Assembly (NCBI GenBank): GCA_017994195.1 | Contig: JAGOLG010000007.1 | Location: 1-33,204, forward strand | Direction: 5' to 3' | DNA length: 33,204 bases | DNA from: Rhabdochlamydiaceae bacterium | GTDB taxonomy: Bacteria; Chlamydiota; Chlamydiia; Chlamydiales; Rhabdochlamydiaceae | Part shown: positions 1 to 6,964 of the stretch, piece after piece | Numbering within the stretch: position 1 is the first letter of the stretch | How the letters are laid out: the number at the start of each line of letters is the position of its first letter | The notes under the pieces: generated by a model | Told to the model about the DNA's origin: nothing | What the model saw: only the letters and a program-made list of their open reading frames with translations | Database searches by the model: none | Position numbers and translations under genes: made by a program

Positions 1-402
1 CACGGTATTTTTCCATTCTTGGGTATATCTTAAAACGATGCTGCGGCATTCTTCATTAAATTTTGCAATTCCGAACTTTTCGATTTCAGGAGCGCCGGTG
101 AGGTTTTGTGCTTTTTCGATCTCATTTTCTACAGGAAGGCCGTGGCAATCCCACCCGAATCTACGAGGCGCATGATAACCCTTCATCGTCCAGAATCTGG
201 GAACTGCATCTTTGATCGTACCTGCTAAAATATGTCCATAGTGAGGAAGCCCCGTCGCAAAAGGAGGGCCGTCATAAAAAGAAAACGAAGGGCCATTTTT
301 AGTTGCTTCCAGCGCCTTTTGGAAGACATTCTCCTGCTTCCAAAATTCTAAGATTTTGACTTCTCGATCCGGAAACGACTCAGACTCATTCACTTCAAAC
401 AT
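1..402 (-). CDS. ileS: Isoleucyl-tRNA synthetase, N-terminal part (cut by window edge)
   Basis: Charges tRNA-Ile with isoleucine in the cytoplasm (class I aminoacyl-tRNA synthetase). Reading the minus strand from the ATG at 402-400 gives 134 codons open to the window edge, so the rest of the gene lies to the left. The translation has the IleS N-terminus: YDGPPFATGLPHYGHI, which contains the class I HIGH-type signature (HYGH), then FWTMKGY, RFGWDCHGLPVE and the start of the editing-domain region. It is divergent from the tmRNA gene, with 63 bases between the start codon and tmRNA position 1. An AGGA lies just upstream of the start. The identity is secure; only the 5' end of the gene can be assessed here. 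Confidence 0.96.
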   Translation of the reverse strand, partial: MFEVNESESFPDREVKILEFWKQENVFQKALEATKNGPSFSFYDGPPFATGLPHYGHILAGTIKDAVPRFWTMKGYHAPRRFGWDCHGLPVENEIEKAQNLTGAPEIEKFGIAKFNEECRSIVLRYTQEWKNTV

Positions 403-453
403 TTTTTATATCCTGGTCAAAATCCCCCTATGGTATACTACTTTACATTATGA

Positions 454-459
454 TACAAT
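454..459 (+). promoter_or_regulatory. Probable -10 element of ssrA
   Basis: TACAAT ends 6 bases before the predicted 5' end of tmRNA (466), as expected for a sigma70/sigma66-type -10 box. No convincing -35 hexamer is seen at the matching distance. This is inferred from position and similarity only. Confidence 0.45.
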
Positions 460-465
460 GATCAT

Positions 466-825
466 GGGGGTGAAAGGCTTCGACTAGGGAGCTGAAGACC
501 CGTGGCATGCGGAGGTTATCGATTTCCTCCTTAATCCATCGGTACAAAAATAATTGGCGATAACAATCACCAAGAACTTCTTGCTGCTTAACCGCACTTG
601 AGTTCCGATCGCCCAGCAACGGACCGGGAGTGCTGGAGCGATTGTCATATTTCCTGGTGTGATCCTCTGCCTCTCCTTTGGGTAGAGAGTATCGAGACTT
701 TCAAAGGAAAGATGATCAATCGTGGGGCGCCTCCCAGCATGATCATTTAAATTTAGGAGGCGACAAGCATGTAGTCATGAGTGGGATGTTCGCTTAGGAC
801 GAGAGTTCGAATCTCTCCACCTCCA
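466..825 (+). ncRNA. ssrA: Transfer-messenger RNA (tmRNA)
   Basis: Rescues stalled ribosomes together with SmpB by acting first as tRNA-Ala and then as mRNA for a degradation tag. The 5' end reads GGGGGTGAAAGGCTTCGAC, the classic tmRNA start. The 3' end has a T-arm (GAGAG stem, TTCGAAT loop, CTCTC) followed by CACCTCC, which pairs with the 5' GGGGGTG as the acceptor stem, and discriminator A825. CCA is not encoded and must be added. The tag frame appears to run GGC 556 to TAA 589-591 and encodes GDNNHQELLAA, with the usual LAA-type end. The resume codon is inferred. The 3' 21 bases recur at 7225-7245, so the gene end serves as an attachment site. Confidence 0.96.
805..825 (+). repeat. attL-like copy 1: ssrA 3' end
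   Basis: These 21 bases (T-loop, 3' T-stem strand, 3' acceptor strand) are repeated exactly at 7225-7245. The sub-segment 811-827 recurs exactly at 1993-2009. tmRNA 3' ends are well-known tyrosine-integrase attachment sites, so this is read as the left end of an integrated island. Confidence 0.88.
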
Positions 826-834
826 TTCTGGCAG

Positions 835-862
835 GGCTGGGAATTTCTCAGCCTTACCTTTT
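835..862 (+). terminator. Intrinsic terminator after ssrA
   Basis: The hairpin GGCTGGGAA/TTCTCAGCC (835-853) is followed by a pyrimidine-rich run with TTTTTC, ten bases after the mature tmRNA end. It differs from the terminators after the other ssrA-end copies, as expected if an insertion supplied it. Confidence 0.7.
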
Positions 863-892
863 TCTTTTTATAATCTCCGATTAGGATTATGT

Positions 893-1948
893 ATGGCAAA
901 ACGGTATTCTATCGACAATGGATTGCTCAATCTTTTATGCAAAGACACTAAGGGCAATTTATGGAATAGTTTTTTAGATATTACCTTCTCAAAAGGTCTC
1001 TACTTAAAAAGTCGCAATAGAATCTTTCTAGCAAATGAAATGCAATTTTTAGAGTACATTGGTCTAGGAAGAATTCTTGAAGAAGCGCCCCCTACATTAC
1101 GCAACGACATTAAATACCATGTCAACTGTCTCTTTAATCAACAAAAACTTATCGAATTGGAAGAGCTAAATAGAACCATAGACACTATATTTAAACAGTG
1201 CCTAATCGTATGCGAGGCACTTCCTAAGATAAAACCGCAAGCTTTGTTAGCTCAACACGAGAAACATTTTAATCATCTGCCCAATGAATCTGCCAGGTTT
1301 TTAGATCAGGCTATTTCAAGCCAATATTTGGAAGGTCTCAATACCGACCCTCAGAATGTATATAAACAAATCTGTCGTAATCTAACTTGGCAGCTGGCTA
1401 CAACAATTCTTCGATCTACATTTAATGAAATTTCTACAAATAATCATCCTGACTTGATTTTAAGTTTCTTCGAACCGCTGATAGCCATCGTACATCACTC
1501 CGCTTTCACCCACGGCTCTCCACCGAATTTTTTTCGGCTTGCTGAAACTGCTTACTTATCCTATGTAAAAAAACACGAAAAAGAGTTCAGCGCTGCAGAT
1601 TTAGCGTGGATACAAGAATATATACAAAAATATCAAACTGGAAAGAACAAAGATCTCACTGATTGTGTCTACCTTGATTGGGCTCTTCTCGGATACCTGG
1701 ACATGACAAATGGGGAATTACAGCAACTTCCCGTAACGGTTTTGACAATGGATAGTCCCTTTGAAGTCCTTAACCGCTTGAAACTATTGCGAAATGTGCT
1801 TGAGAAGCTGAAATCCGAAGTAGAAGGATGGAGTCTTAATCCGATTTACTCTTGTAAGGTTTTGTGTCTTGAACAGATAAATGGGCGTCTTGAGCTTAAA
1901 GACACCGTCGAACATGCTATCCAACTAAGTCATAATCCACAAAACTAA
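893..1948 (+). CDS. Unrecognised 351-aa protein, possible PIN-like nuclease fold with helical insert
   Basis: Not recognised as a known family. The N-terminus YSIDNGLLNLL (D8) resembles the first PIN-domain strand and acid. FLANEMQFLEYIG (E49/E54) could be the second acidic site. Near the C-terminus, DCVYLDWALLGYL (D257, D262) and PVTVLTMDSPFEVLNRL (D287) resemble the third acid and the T-x-D motif of PIN nucleases. Between them lie about 190 mostly helical residues, which would be a large insertion. There is no signal peptide or membrane segment. It is the only island gene oriented like ssrA, lying between ssrA-end copies 1 and 2. It starts at the first ATG after the ssrA terminator, with weak ribosome-binding signal (GATTAGGATT). 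The CDS is confident; the PIN reading is speculative. Confidence 0.8.
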   Translation: MAKRYSIDNGLLNLLCKDTKGNLWNSFLDITFSKGLYLKSRNRIFLANEMQFLEYIGLGRILEEAPPTLRNDIKYHVNCLFNQQKLIELEELNRTIDTIFKQCLIVCEALPKIKPQALLAQHEKHFNHLPNESARFLDQAISSQYLEGLNTDPQNVYKQICRNLTWQLATTILRSTFNEISTNNHPDLILSFFEPLIAIVHHSAFTHGSPPNFFRLAETAYLSYVKKHEKEFSAADLAWIQEYIQKYQTGKNKDLTDCVYLDWALLGYLDMTNGELQQLPVTVLTMDSPFEVLNRLKLLRNVLEKLKSEVEGWSLNPIYSCKVLCLEQINGRLELKDTVEHAIQLSHNPQN

Positions 1949-1980
1949 TTACTTTTTCACCTAGTCTTAGCATACGTAAA

Positions 1981-2042
1981 AGTTCTGAATGCATCTCTCC
2001 ACCTCCATTACACGAAGGCCGGGATTATCTCCGGCCTTTTTT
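1981..2042 (+). repeat. ssrA-end copy 2 with terminator
   Basis: 1993-2009 is an exact 17-base copy of 811-827 (the ssrA acceptor strand plus two downstream bases). Upstream, the T-loop part has diverged to AGTTCTGAATGC. An intrinsic terminator follows: AAGGCCGG/CCGGCCTT (2015-2038) with TTTTTT at 2037-2042. Confidence 0.85.
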
Positions 2043-2047
2043 CATCA

Positions 2048-3058
2048 TTATAAAGTGGAAAAACGATCGGTTGCCCGGATTAAGGCATCCAAAATTCCCG
2101 GCTCCGTGGCTGCATGACCTGCATCAGGAATAATTTCCAGCTCCGCCTCCGGCCACTCTCGATGTAATTCCCAAGCACTTTTAATAGGGCAAGGAATATC
2201 GTACCGTCCCTGAACAATGATGCAGGGAATATTCTGGATTGCTTGAATATTCTCTATAATCCAATTGTCAGTTTTAAAGAACGTATTGTGCACAAAGTAA
2301 TGGCATTCAATTCTTGCTATCGAATCAGCTAACTGATCAGCAGTGAAATCTGCAAAAAGAGCTGGATCAAAAAGGAGTTTAGAAGTACTACCCTCCCACC
2401 CCGACCAAGCCTGAGTTGCGACTCTACGCTCTTCTTCATCCGTAGACGTGAGCCTCTTGTAATAGGCTTTTACAAAGTCTCCTCTCTCAGCCGGAGGAAT
2501 GGGTGCAACATATTTTTCCCATTCATCAGGATAGATCTGATCAGCACCGCTTTGGTAATACCATTGGATCTCCTTAGGCCGGCAAAGGAAAATCCCTCGC
2601 AAAATCAAGCCTTTTACTGATTGAGGATGCTCAATCGCATACGTCAGTCCTAATGTACTCCCCCAAGATCCACCAAATACGACCCAACGATCAACTCCCA
2701 AATGCTCTCTTAAAAGTTCGATATCAGCGACTAGATCCCAGGTAGTATTATATTCAAGTTTTGAAAATGGAAGGCTTTTACCACATCCCCTTTGATCAAA
2801 AAGAATAATTCGATAGAGATCAGGATTAAAAAAGCTCCGATGATAAGGCATGGTACCAATACCGGGCCCTCCATGGAGAAAAAGGACTGGCTTCCCGTTT
2901 GGATTTCCACTCTCTTCCCAATAAATCTGATGTCCTCCATCAACAGATAAATACCCTGATTTATACAGTTCTATTGGGGGATACAAGCTACGTTTCTCTT
3001 CTCCATTTAGCAACACTGAGCACAGAAAACAAAAAATGAACATTACTGACTTAACCAT
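2048..3058 (-). CDS. Secreted proline iminopeptidase (alpha/beta hydrolase)
   Basis: Predicted to remove N-terminal proline from peptides (peptidase family S33). The ATG at 3058 is preferred over an upstream in-frame ATG at 3133 because AAGGA sits six bases before it and it opens a signal peptide (MVKSVMFIFCFLCSVLLNG). Numbered from 3058 (336 aa), the oxyanion motif HGGPG is at 62-66, FDQRGCGKS follows, the nucleophile Ser131 is in GGSWGS, Asp287 is in GRYDIPCP, and His315 is in DAGH. The length matches the family. The family enzyme is normally cytosolic, so the leader suggests a periplasmic or extracellular role. It lies alone between ssrA-end copies 2 and 3, transcribed toward ssrA. Substrate could be other than prolyl peptides, but the motif set is typical. 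Confidence 0.9.
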   Translation of the reverse strand: MVKSVMFIFCFLCSVLLNGEEKRSLYPPIELYKSGYLSVDGGHQIYWEESGNPNGKPVLFLHGGPGIGTMPYHRSFFNPDLYRIILFDQRGCGKSLPFSKLEYNTTWDLVADIELLREHLGVDRWVVFGGSWGSTLGLTYAIEHPQSVKGLILRGIFLCRPKEIQWYYQSGADQIYPDEWEKYVAPIPPAERGDFVKAYYKRLTSTDEEERRVATQAWSGWEGSTSKLLFDPALFADFTADQLADSIARIECHYFVHNTFFKTDNWIIENIQAIQNIPCIIVQGRYDIPCPIKSAWELHREWPEAELEIIPDAGHAATEPGILDALIRATDRFSTL

Positions 3059-3140
3059 GAAATCCTTATCCCTTGAACAGCAGTTCTTAAATTTTCTTGA
3101 AAAGAAGATAGCAAACTTATTGACTTCTGCCAATCAAACG

Positions 3141-3198
3141 TTCTGAATGCGTCTCTTCGCCTCGAATCCGGCCGGGTTTTCAGAATCTGGCCTTTTTT
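3141..3198 (+). repeat. ssrA-end copy 3 (decayed) with orphan terminator
   Basis: TTCTGAATGC is identical to copy 2. The following TCTCTTCGCCTCGA is a mutated acceptor strand (copy 2: TCTCTCCACCTCCA). A hairpin GGCCGG/CTGGCC and TTTTTT (3193-3198) follow, pointing in the ssrA direction. No plus-strand gene lies upstream to need it. The sequence after it (AATCCGGCC) resembles that after copy 5 (AATTCCGGCC). Confidence 0.72.
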
Positions 3199-3234
3199 AT
3201 AATTTGATTTAGAATAGTTTAGAGGTTCAGCCTT

Positions 3235-4689
3235 TCAGTTGATTGGTATCTGGAGATATAAGGCGTAATATTGTGCATACATATATGAAGGTACACGCTT
3301 AACAGCACCTTTAGAGTGCAGAAAATCTGCAATAGACTTACTTTGCTTTAGAATTGCTACCTGAAAAGGTGTCAATCCGCTTTTATCAACAACATCAACC
3401 TCTGCACCACGCTCTACCAACGCTTTCACAAGTGCCAGTTTTTTTCGGTCATCTAATTCGGCATTTATTAATAGTTGCAAAAACTTATGCCCATTAAGGG
3501 TTTGCTGGTTTACGTTCTCCGCTTTTTGAATAACCCTCTCTAAAGCAGTATACAAAGCCTCTCCTCTTAATTTGCCTTGAGCCATATCCTGTATTACTGA
3601 AGAAAATGTTTCATCGGAACTTACCTGTAATGCATCGATTTTTAACTGCAATTGCTGCTTATGACCAGCTTCAGAATAATTGTTAAATTCTTTTTCAAAA
3701 CTTTCGATCGTGCTTAGAATTAATTCCCAATCTGGGATGTCTCTGAAAAACATGGCTGCCATAAGAGTATAATCCGTCTTAAGTTCTTTTAAAACATAAG
3801 GGGGAGGCAATAACTTCAAGGTTCCCTTTCGAGCTGTTCCATAGTTCGCCCAGCTCGATGCAAAGTAAATGCTTTTATGGATTGCAACTCGTTCAAGTAG
3901 AGCTTCTTCAACAAGTGCTTTTTCTTTTATTGGGGAAATTAGTAATCGAAAGAAATCATAAAAATGCCTGGAAATTCTTGATGGAAGTTTTTTGTCTTCT
4001 GGTAGATGAGCATATTGATGAAGAATTGTTGCTTTTTCCCAAAAAGTTCGTTCAGCATGCAAGACACGAACTCGGATTTCTGGTTCATGGATTTTTTGTT
4101 CCAATGCATCTTTAGCATAGCTTTGTATTTTATGTTCACTTACTGGCCAATGTTCCGATCTTGCTCCGATTTCAATTTTTACAAGAGGTCGAATATATCC
4201 GATTTTTGAGGTTTCGCTCGGATATTCAAATAATAGTGTTTGGGCATCGGAATCTTCTGGATCTGAAAATAATGACCAACCCTCAGTTGTCCTAAATTTT
4301 GCAGCAATGGCATCTTTTAAGTCCTCTAGCATTTGTGTTTGGACATAGCTGGAGCATGCTTTTGAAAGATTATCTAAGACAATTTGTTGTTTTTTCTTAG
4401 ACGGTGCACTTTCGGGATCGTTAGGCGGGCCAAAATCAAAGAAGTCCCTTTCAATCGAAAGATCAATATCTTCTGAAAAACGGTCAATTAATCCATATAT
4501 TTTTGAAAGGGAAGTGCCTCCTTTAAAAGTGAGGTGAGATTTTAGTTTTTCTAGAGCAAACAGTTGTTCAAGAATCCATACAACCCAGTAATCTTTTTCA
4601 ATAATTTCAAAAGGTATATTCATGATTTGACTAGCAGTCCTAAAGAAAAGAACACGCTCATCTTTAGGTAAGAGGTAAATTTCATTCAT
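3235..4689 (-). CDS. AbiEii-family nucleotidyltransferase toxin with C-terminal ankyrin-like tail
   Basis: Toxin half of an AbiE-type (type IV) toxin-antitoxin/abortive infection pair; family members are nucleotidyltransferases that block growth. Motifs in order: GGTSLSK (57-63), FSEDIDLS with D74 and D76 (polymerase-beta-type metal site), KIEIGAR (171-177), and RTFWEKATILH (214-224) followed by RISRHFYD (238-245). These match AbiEii motifs I-IV. Family members are typically about 300 residues; this one has 484. The extra tail at about 395-465 (HKFLQLLINA, LVKALVERGAEVDVVDKSGLTPFQVAILK, IADFLHSKGA) reads as one to two ankyrin repeats. Its ATG overlaps the antitoxin stop by four bases (ATGA, 4686-4689), so the two are translationally coupled. 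No Shine-Dalgarno is needed beyond the antitoxin 3' end. Confidence 0.92.
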   Translation of the reverse strand: MNEIYLLPKDERVLFFRTASQIMNIPFEIIEKDYWVVWILEQLFALEKLKSHLTFKGGTSLSKIYGLIDRFSEDIDLSIERDFFDFGPPNDPESAPSKKKQQIVLDNLSKACSSYVQTQMLEDLKDAIAAKFRTTEGWSLFSDPEDSDAQTLLFEYPSETSKIGYIRPLVKIEIGARSEHWPVSEHKIQSYAKDALEQKIHEPEIRVRVLHAERTFWEKATILHQYAHLPEDKKLPSRISRHFYDFFRLLISPIKEKALVEEALLERVAIHKSIYFASSWANYGTARKGTLKLLPPPYVLKELKTDYTLMAAMFFRDIPDWELILSTIESFEKEFNNYSEAGHKQQLQLKIDALQVSSDETFSSVIQDMAQGKLRGEALYTALERVIQKAENVNQQTLNGHKFLQLLINAELDDRKKLALVKALVERGAEVDVVDKSGLTPFQVAILKQSKSIADFLHSKGAVKRVPSYMYAQYYALYLQIPIN

Positions 4690-5294
4690 GATTTAAATCC
4701 CATAATTTCAAATACAAGATCTCTGATCCAGGCAGGAGCAAATTTCATGTTTTTTTTAATTTCTTCTTCAGTCGAACCTTTGAGGAATTTTGAAATTTGT
4801 ATGCGTGCCTTTTGGTCGACGTGGTTTTTTCCTAAATATTTTAAAGCTTGAGTCAATAGACCTTCTCTAGTTCCTGCGGAAAGCATGTTTTTTTTGGTGG
4901 TTTTTTTTAAAATTATTTCTTGATTGCCAATTTTAATTTTTTTGGCTGCAGCTTCGGTGAGAAATATAATTCGACCAGGAACTTGCATAGAAAGACCAAC
5001 TAAATTTGCTGCATGAGCGCCCGAAGGTTGAATTTGTACACTGTCTTTTTCCGCAATTGCTTTTGCTACTTCATTTAAATCAGGAGGAATAACACCTAAT
5101 GTATCGTGCGTCTTAGGATAGTCATAGAGGCCTTGCGCAAGCCTTCGTATGAATTTTTGTTTCTCAAGTTGAGACAAAGCTTTTCTAATAGAAGCATCAC
5201 TCCCTAGATCCGCAAAATGCATTGGCGTAAAGCACCAACCGGGGCCGTGCTCGATTATTTTATTTTTTACTGCTGCTTCAACACTGTAGCGCAT
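4686..5294 (-). CDS. AbiEi-type antitoxin/regulator (DUF6088-like)
   Basis: Cognate antitoxin and likely autorepressor of the AbiEii toxin that follows with a 4-base overlap. The N-terminal 55 residues form a winged-helix-like unit (FADLGSDASIRKALSQLEKQKFIRRLAQGLYDYP), the typical AbiEi/DUF6088 DNA-binding start. The middle (VQIQPSGAHAANLVGLSMQVPGRIIFLTEA) is the family core. At 202 residues its length is normal for DUF6088. The start ATG (5292-5294) has AGAGG nine bases upstream. Two matching inverted repeats lie directly upstream (5310-5395) and are the obvious operator. Family assignment is good; the mechanism is from the family. Confidence 0.9.
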   Translation of the reverse strand: MRYSVEAAVKNKIIEHGPGWCFTPMHFADLGSDASIRKALSQLEKQKFIRRLAQGLYDYPKTHDTLGVIPPDLNEVAKAIAEKDSVQIQPSGAHAANLVGLSMQVPGRIIFLTEAAAKKIKIGNQEIILKKTTKKNMLSAGTREGLLTQALKYLGKNHVDQKARIQISKFLKGSTEEEIKKNMKFAPAWIRDLVFEIMGFKS

Positions 5295-5309
5295 CTAATC
5301 AAACCTCTA

Positions 5310-5395
5310 TTTTTCACAAAAATTATCAATTTTTTGTGAAAATAGCAATAGAAGAGCATGATTTTTCACAAAAATTATGTGTTTTTTGTGAAAAT
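5310..5395 (-). promoter_or_regulatory. Tandem inverted-repeat operator of the AbiE pair
   Basis: Two copies of the palindrome TTTTCACAAAAATTAT...TTTTTTGTGAAAA occur at 5311-5342 and 5363-5394. Their matching bases are 52 bp apart (about five helical turns), directly upstream of the antitoxin start. AbiEi proteins are known to bind inverted repeats in their own promoters, so this is probably the autoregulatory site. Confidence 0.8.
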
Positions 5396-5473
5396 AGAAG
5401 TTGGGTTGCGCATTTTCTACAGAATGATGAATGGACAGTTAAAGAAGAGAAAAACGAACTTTCTCCCCGTTAA

Positions 5474-5493
5474 GAGTTCTGAAAGCGTCTCTC
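5474..5493 (+). repeat. ssrA-end copy 4 (fragment)
   Basis: GAGTTCTGAAAGCGTCTCTC matches copies 2 and 3 (GTTCTGAATGC, then [A/G]TCTCT) but lacks the acceptor strand and has no terminator. It sits between the AbiE operon and the aldo/keto reductase module. As the weakest copy it is supported mainly by its place in the series. Confidence 0.5.
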
Positions 5494-5504
5494 ATTTAAA
5501 AAAA

Positions 5505-6473
5505 TTAAGGTAATCGCATGCCTTGAATTGGATTCGATTTGATGGCATCGTCAATAGCTGAAAGATCTGAATCAGAAAGTGTTACATCTAACGCTTTCAA
5601 ATTTTCCATCAGATATTCCATACGTTTTGTACCAGGAATTGGGATAATATCCTCTCCTTTAGAGAGAAGCCAAGCAAGTGAAAGCTGTGCGGTGGTGCAT
5701 TTTTTCTTTTTAGCTATGGCTTGTAAAGCGTCCACCAAATGGAGGTTGTTAGGAAATGTATCTCGTTGGAATTGAGGCGAGAAGGTTCTAACATCTAAGA
5801 CTTTGCTGTTAAAGAAGACGTCAGCATTTCTCTGCTTGCCAGGCAAGAGACCTCTTCCAAGGGGAGAGAAGGCTACAAATGAAATTCCAAGCTTTCTACA
5901 AGTTGGTAAAATAGCTTCTGCGTCTTTGTGGTTAAGTATGGAAAACTCGGATTGAAGTGCTACTAACTTATCGCCTAATATAGCATGAGCTTTTTTGAGG
6001 GTATCTGAGTCAACTTCGGATAAACCGACATATCGAATCTTGCCCTTGTTGATTAATTCGATCATGGCTTGCATGGAATCTTCAATAGGTACTTCTCTAT
6101 TAAAACGATGCAAATAAAAGACATCAATTACATCGGTCTGCAGGCGTTTTAGACTAGCATTGCATGCATTTAAGATATATTCAGGAGAATTATGAACTTT
6201 TAATGTTACGCCATCAAATTCGATTGCGCATTTTGTGGCTAAAACAATCTTGTTTCTGAAATTTTTAACCGCCTTTCCAAGCAGGAGCTCATTGGCACCG
6301 TTACCATACATGTCAGCTGTATCAAATAAAGTTACTCCCTCTTCATAAGCCCTTTGTACCACATCAACAGCTAAGGATTCATCTGCTTGCCCATAGAAGC
6401 CGGTCATTCCCATGCATCCAAGTCCTAAGGCTGATACTTTAGGACCATTTTTCCCTAATTGTCGTTGCTTCAT
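5505..6473 (-). CDS. Aldo/keto reductase
   Basis: NADPH-dependent oxidoreductase of the AKR superfamily (YakC/pyridoxal-reductase-like group); substrate unknown. The (beta/alpha)8 tetrad is complete: D51 and Y56 in FDTADMYGNG, K81 in ATKC, H122 in FYLHR. The cofactor region GLSEV, FSPLGRGLL and IPIPGTKR is also intact. At 322 residues it is full length. No signal peptide is seen. Its ATG overlaps the stop of the upstream secreted protein (ATGA, 6470-6473), so the two form an operon. It lies in the last island module, between ssrA-end copies 4 and 5, and is probably imported cargo. Confidence 0.93.
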   Translation of the reverse strand: MKQRQLGKNGPKVSALGLGCMGMTGFYGQADESLAVDVVQRAYEEGVTLFDTADMYGNGANELLLGKAVKNFRNKIVLATKCAIEFDGVTLKVHNSPEYILNACNASLKRLQTDVIDVFYLHRFNREVPIEDSMQAMIELINKGKIRYVGLSEVDSDTLKKAHAILGDKLVALQSEFSILNHKDAEAILPTCRKLGISFVAFSPLGRGLLPGKQRNADVFFNSKVLDVRTFSPQFQRDTFPNNLHLVDALQAIAKKKKCTTAQLSLAWLLSKGEDIIPIPGTKRMEYLMENLKALDVTLSDSDLSAIDDAIKSNPIQGMRLP

Positions 6474-6964
6474 TTATTATCCTTAAAATCGTAGGAACCT
6501 TTTACCTGATTAAGAACCTCATTAATTTCTGTAATTAAATAGTCCGAATCGAAACGCAAGATGACTATAGCTATATAAGCACCAAGTTTTTCCATTTCGA
6601 TGAATAACCTTAAAACCACAGTATTGCTTGCAGGTGCTGTAATGATATCTGCCGGATATATTTCCCATGACCCTTGATTTTCATAAACAGAGCGCAGATC
6701 CCTTAAAAAATCTTCTCTATTCTTGGTAAAAAGCTGACCGTTTAAAACTTTCTTACACTCTGGAGAAATTATTTCTGCAACTTCTGTTTGAGAGAAATCT
6801 ATCCCTCGGCTTATTTGGTTAATGCAGTTCAAATATTTATCAGCAGCTTTGCGCAAAGCTTCTGAATCTACATGTAGATAGGTATTTTCCCTGCATTCTC
6901 CATCCATAGCATAGGAAGCAAGAGGAAATAAACATGCAAGCAATGGTAAAATTCTTTTAATCAT
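6470..6964 (-). CDS. Small secreted protein, NTF2/SnoaL-like
   Basis: 164 residues with a clear signal peptide (MIKRILPLLACLFPLASYA, cleavage expected after ASYA). The mature part (ALRKAADKYLNCINQI, VLNGQLFTKNREDFLRDLRSVYENQGSWEI, TVVLRLFIEME, YIAIVILRFDSDYLITEINEVLNQ) has the helix-then-strands pattern of NTF2-like/SnoaL proteins. Probable product location is periplasmic or extracellular. It is first in an operon with the aldo/keto reductase. AGGGA lies just before the start. The fold call is tentative and no active site can be named. Confidence 0.82.
   Translation of the reverse strand: MIKRILPLLACLFPLASYAMDGECRENTYLHVDSEALRKAADKYLNCINQISRGIDFSQTEVAEIISPECKKVLNGQLFTKNREDFLRDLRSVYENQGSWEIYPADIITAPASNTVVLRLFIEMEKLGAYIAIVILRFDSDYLITEINEVLNQVKGSYDFKDNK

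Noticed and set aside
2731-2943. 70-aa frame antisense-shifted inside the proline iminopeptidase gene
   Set aside because: Shadow of a clearly conserved enzyme on the same strand in another frame; no start signals.
3858-4209. Several overlapping frames on both strands within the AbiEii gene
   Set aside because: The AbiEii motifs lie in the long minus frame; these frames have no motifs or start signals.
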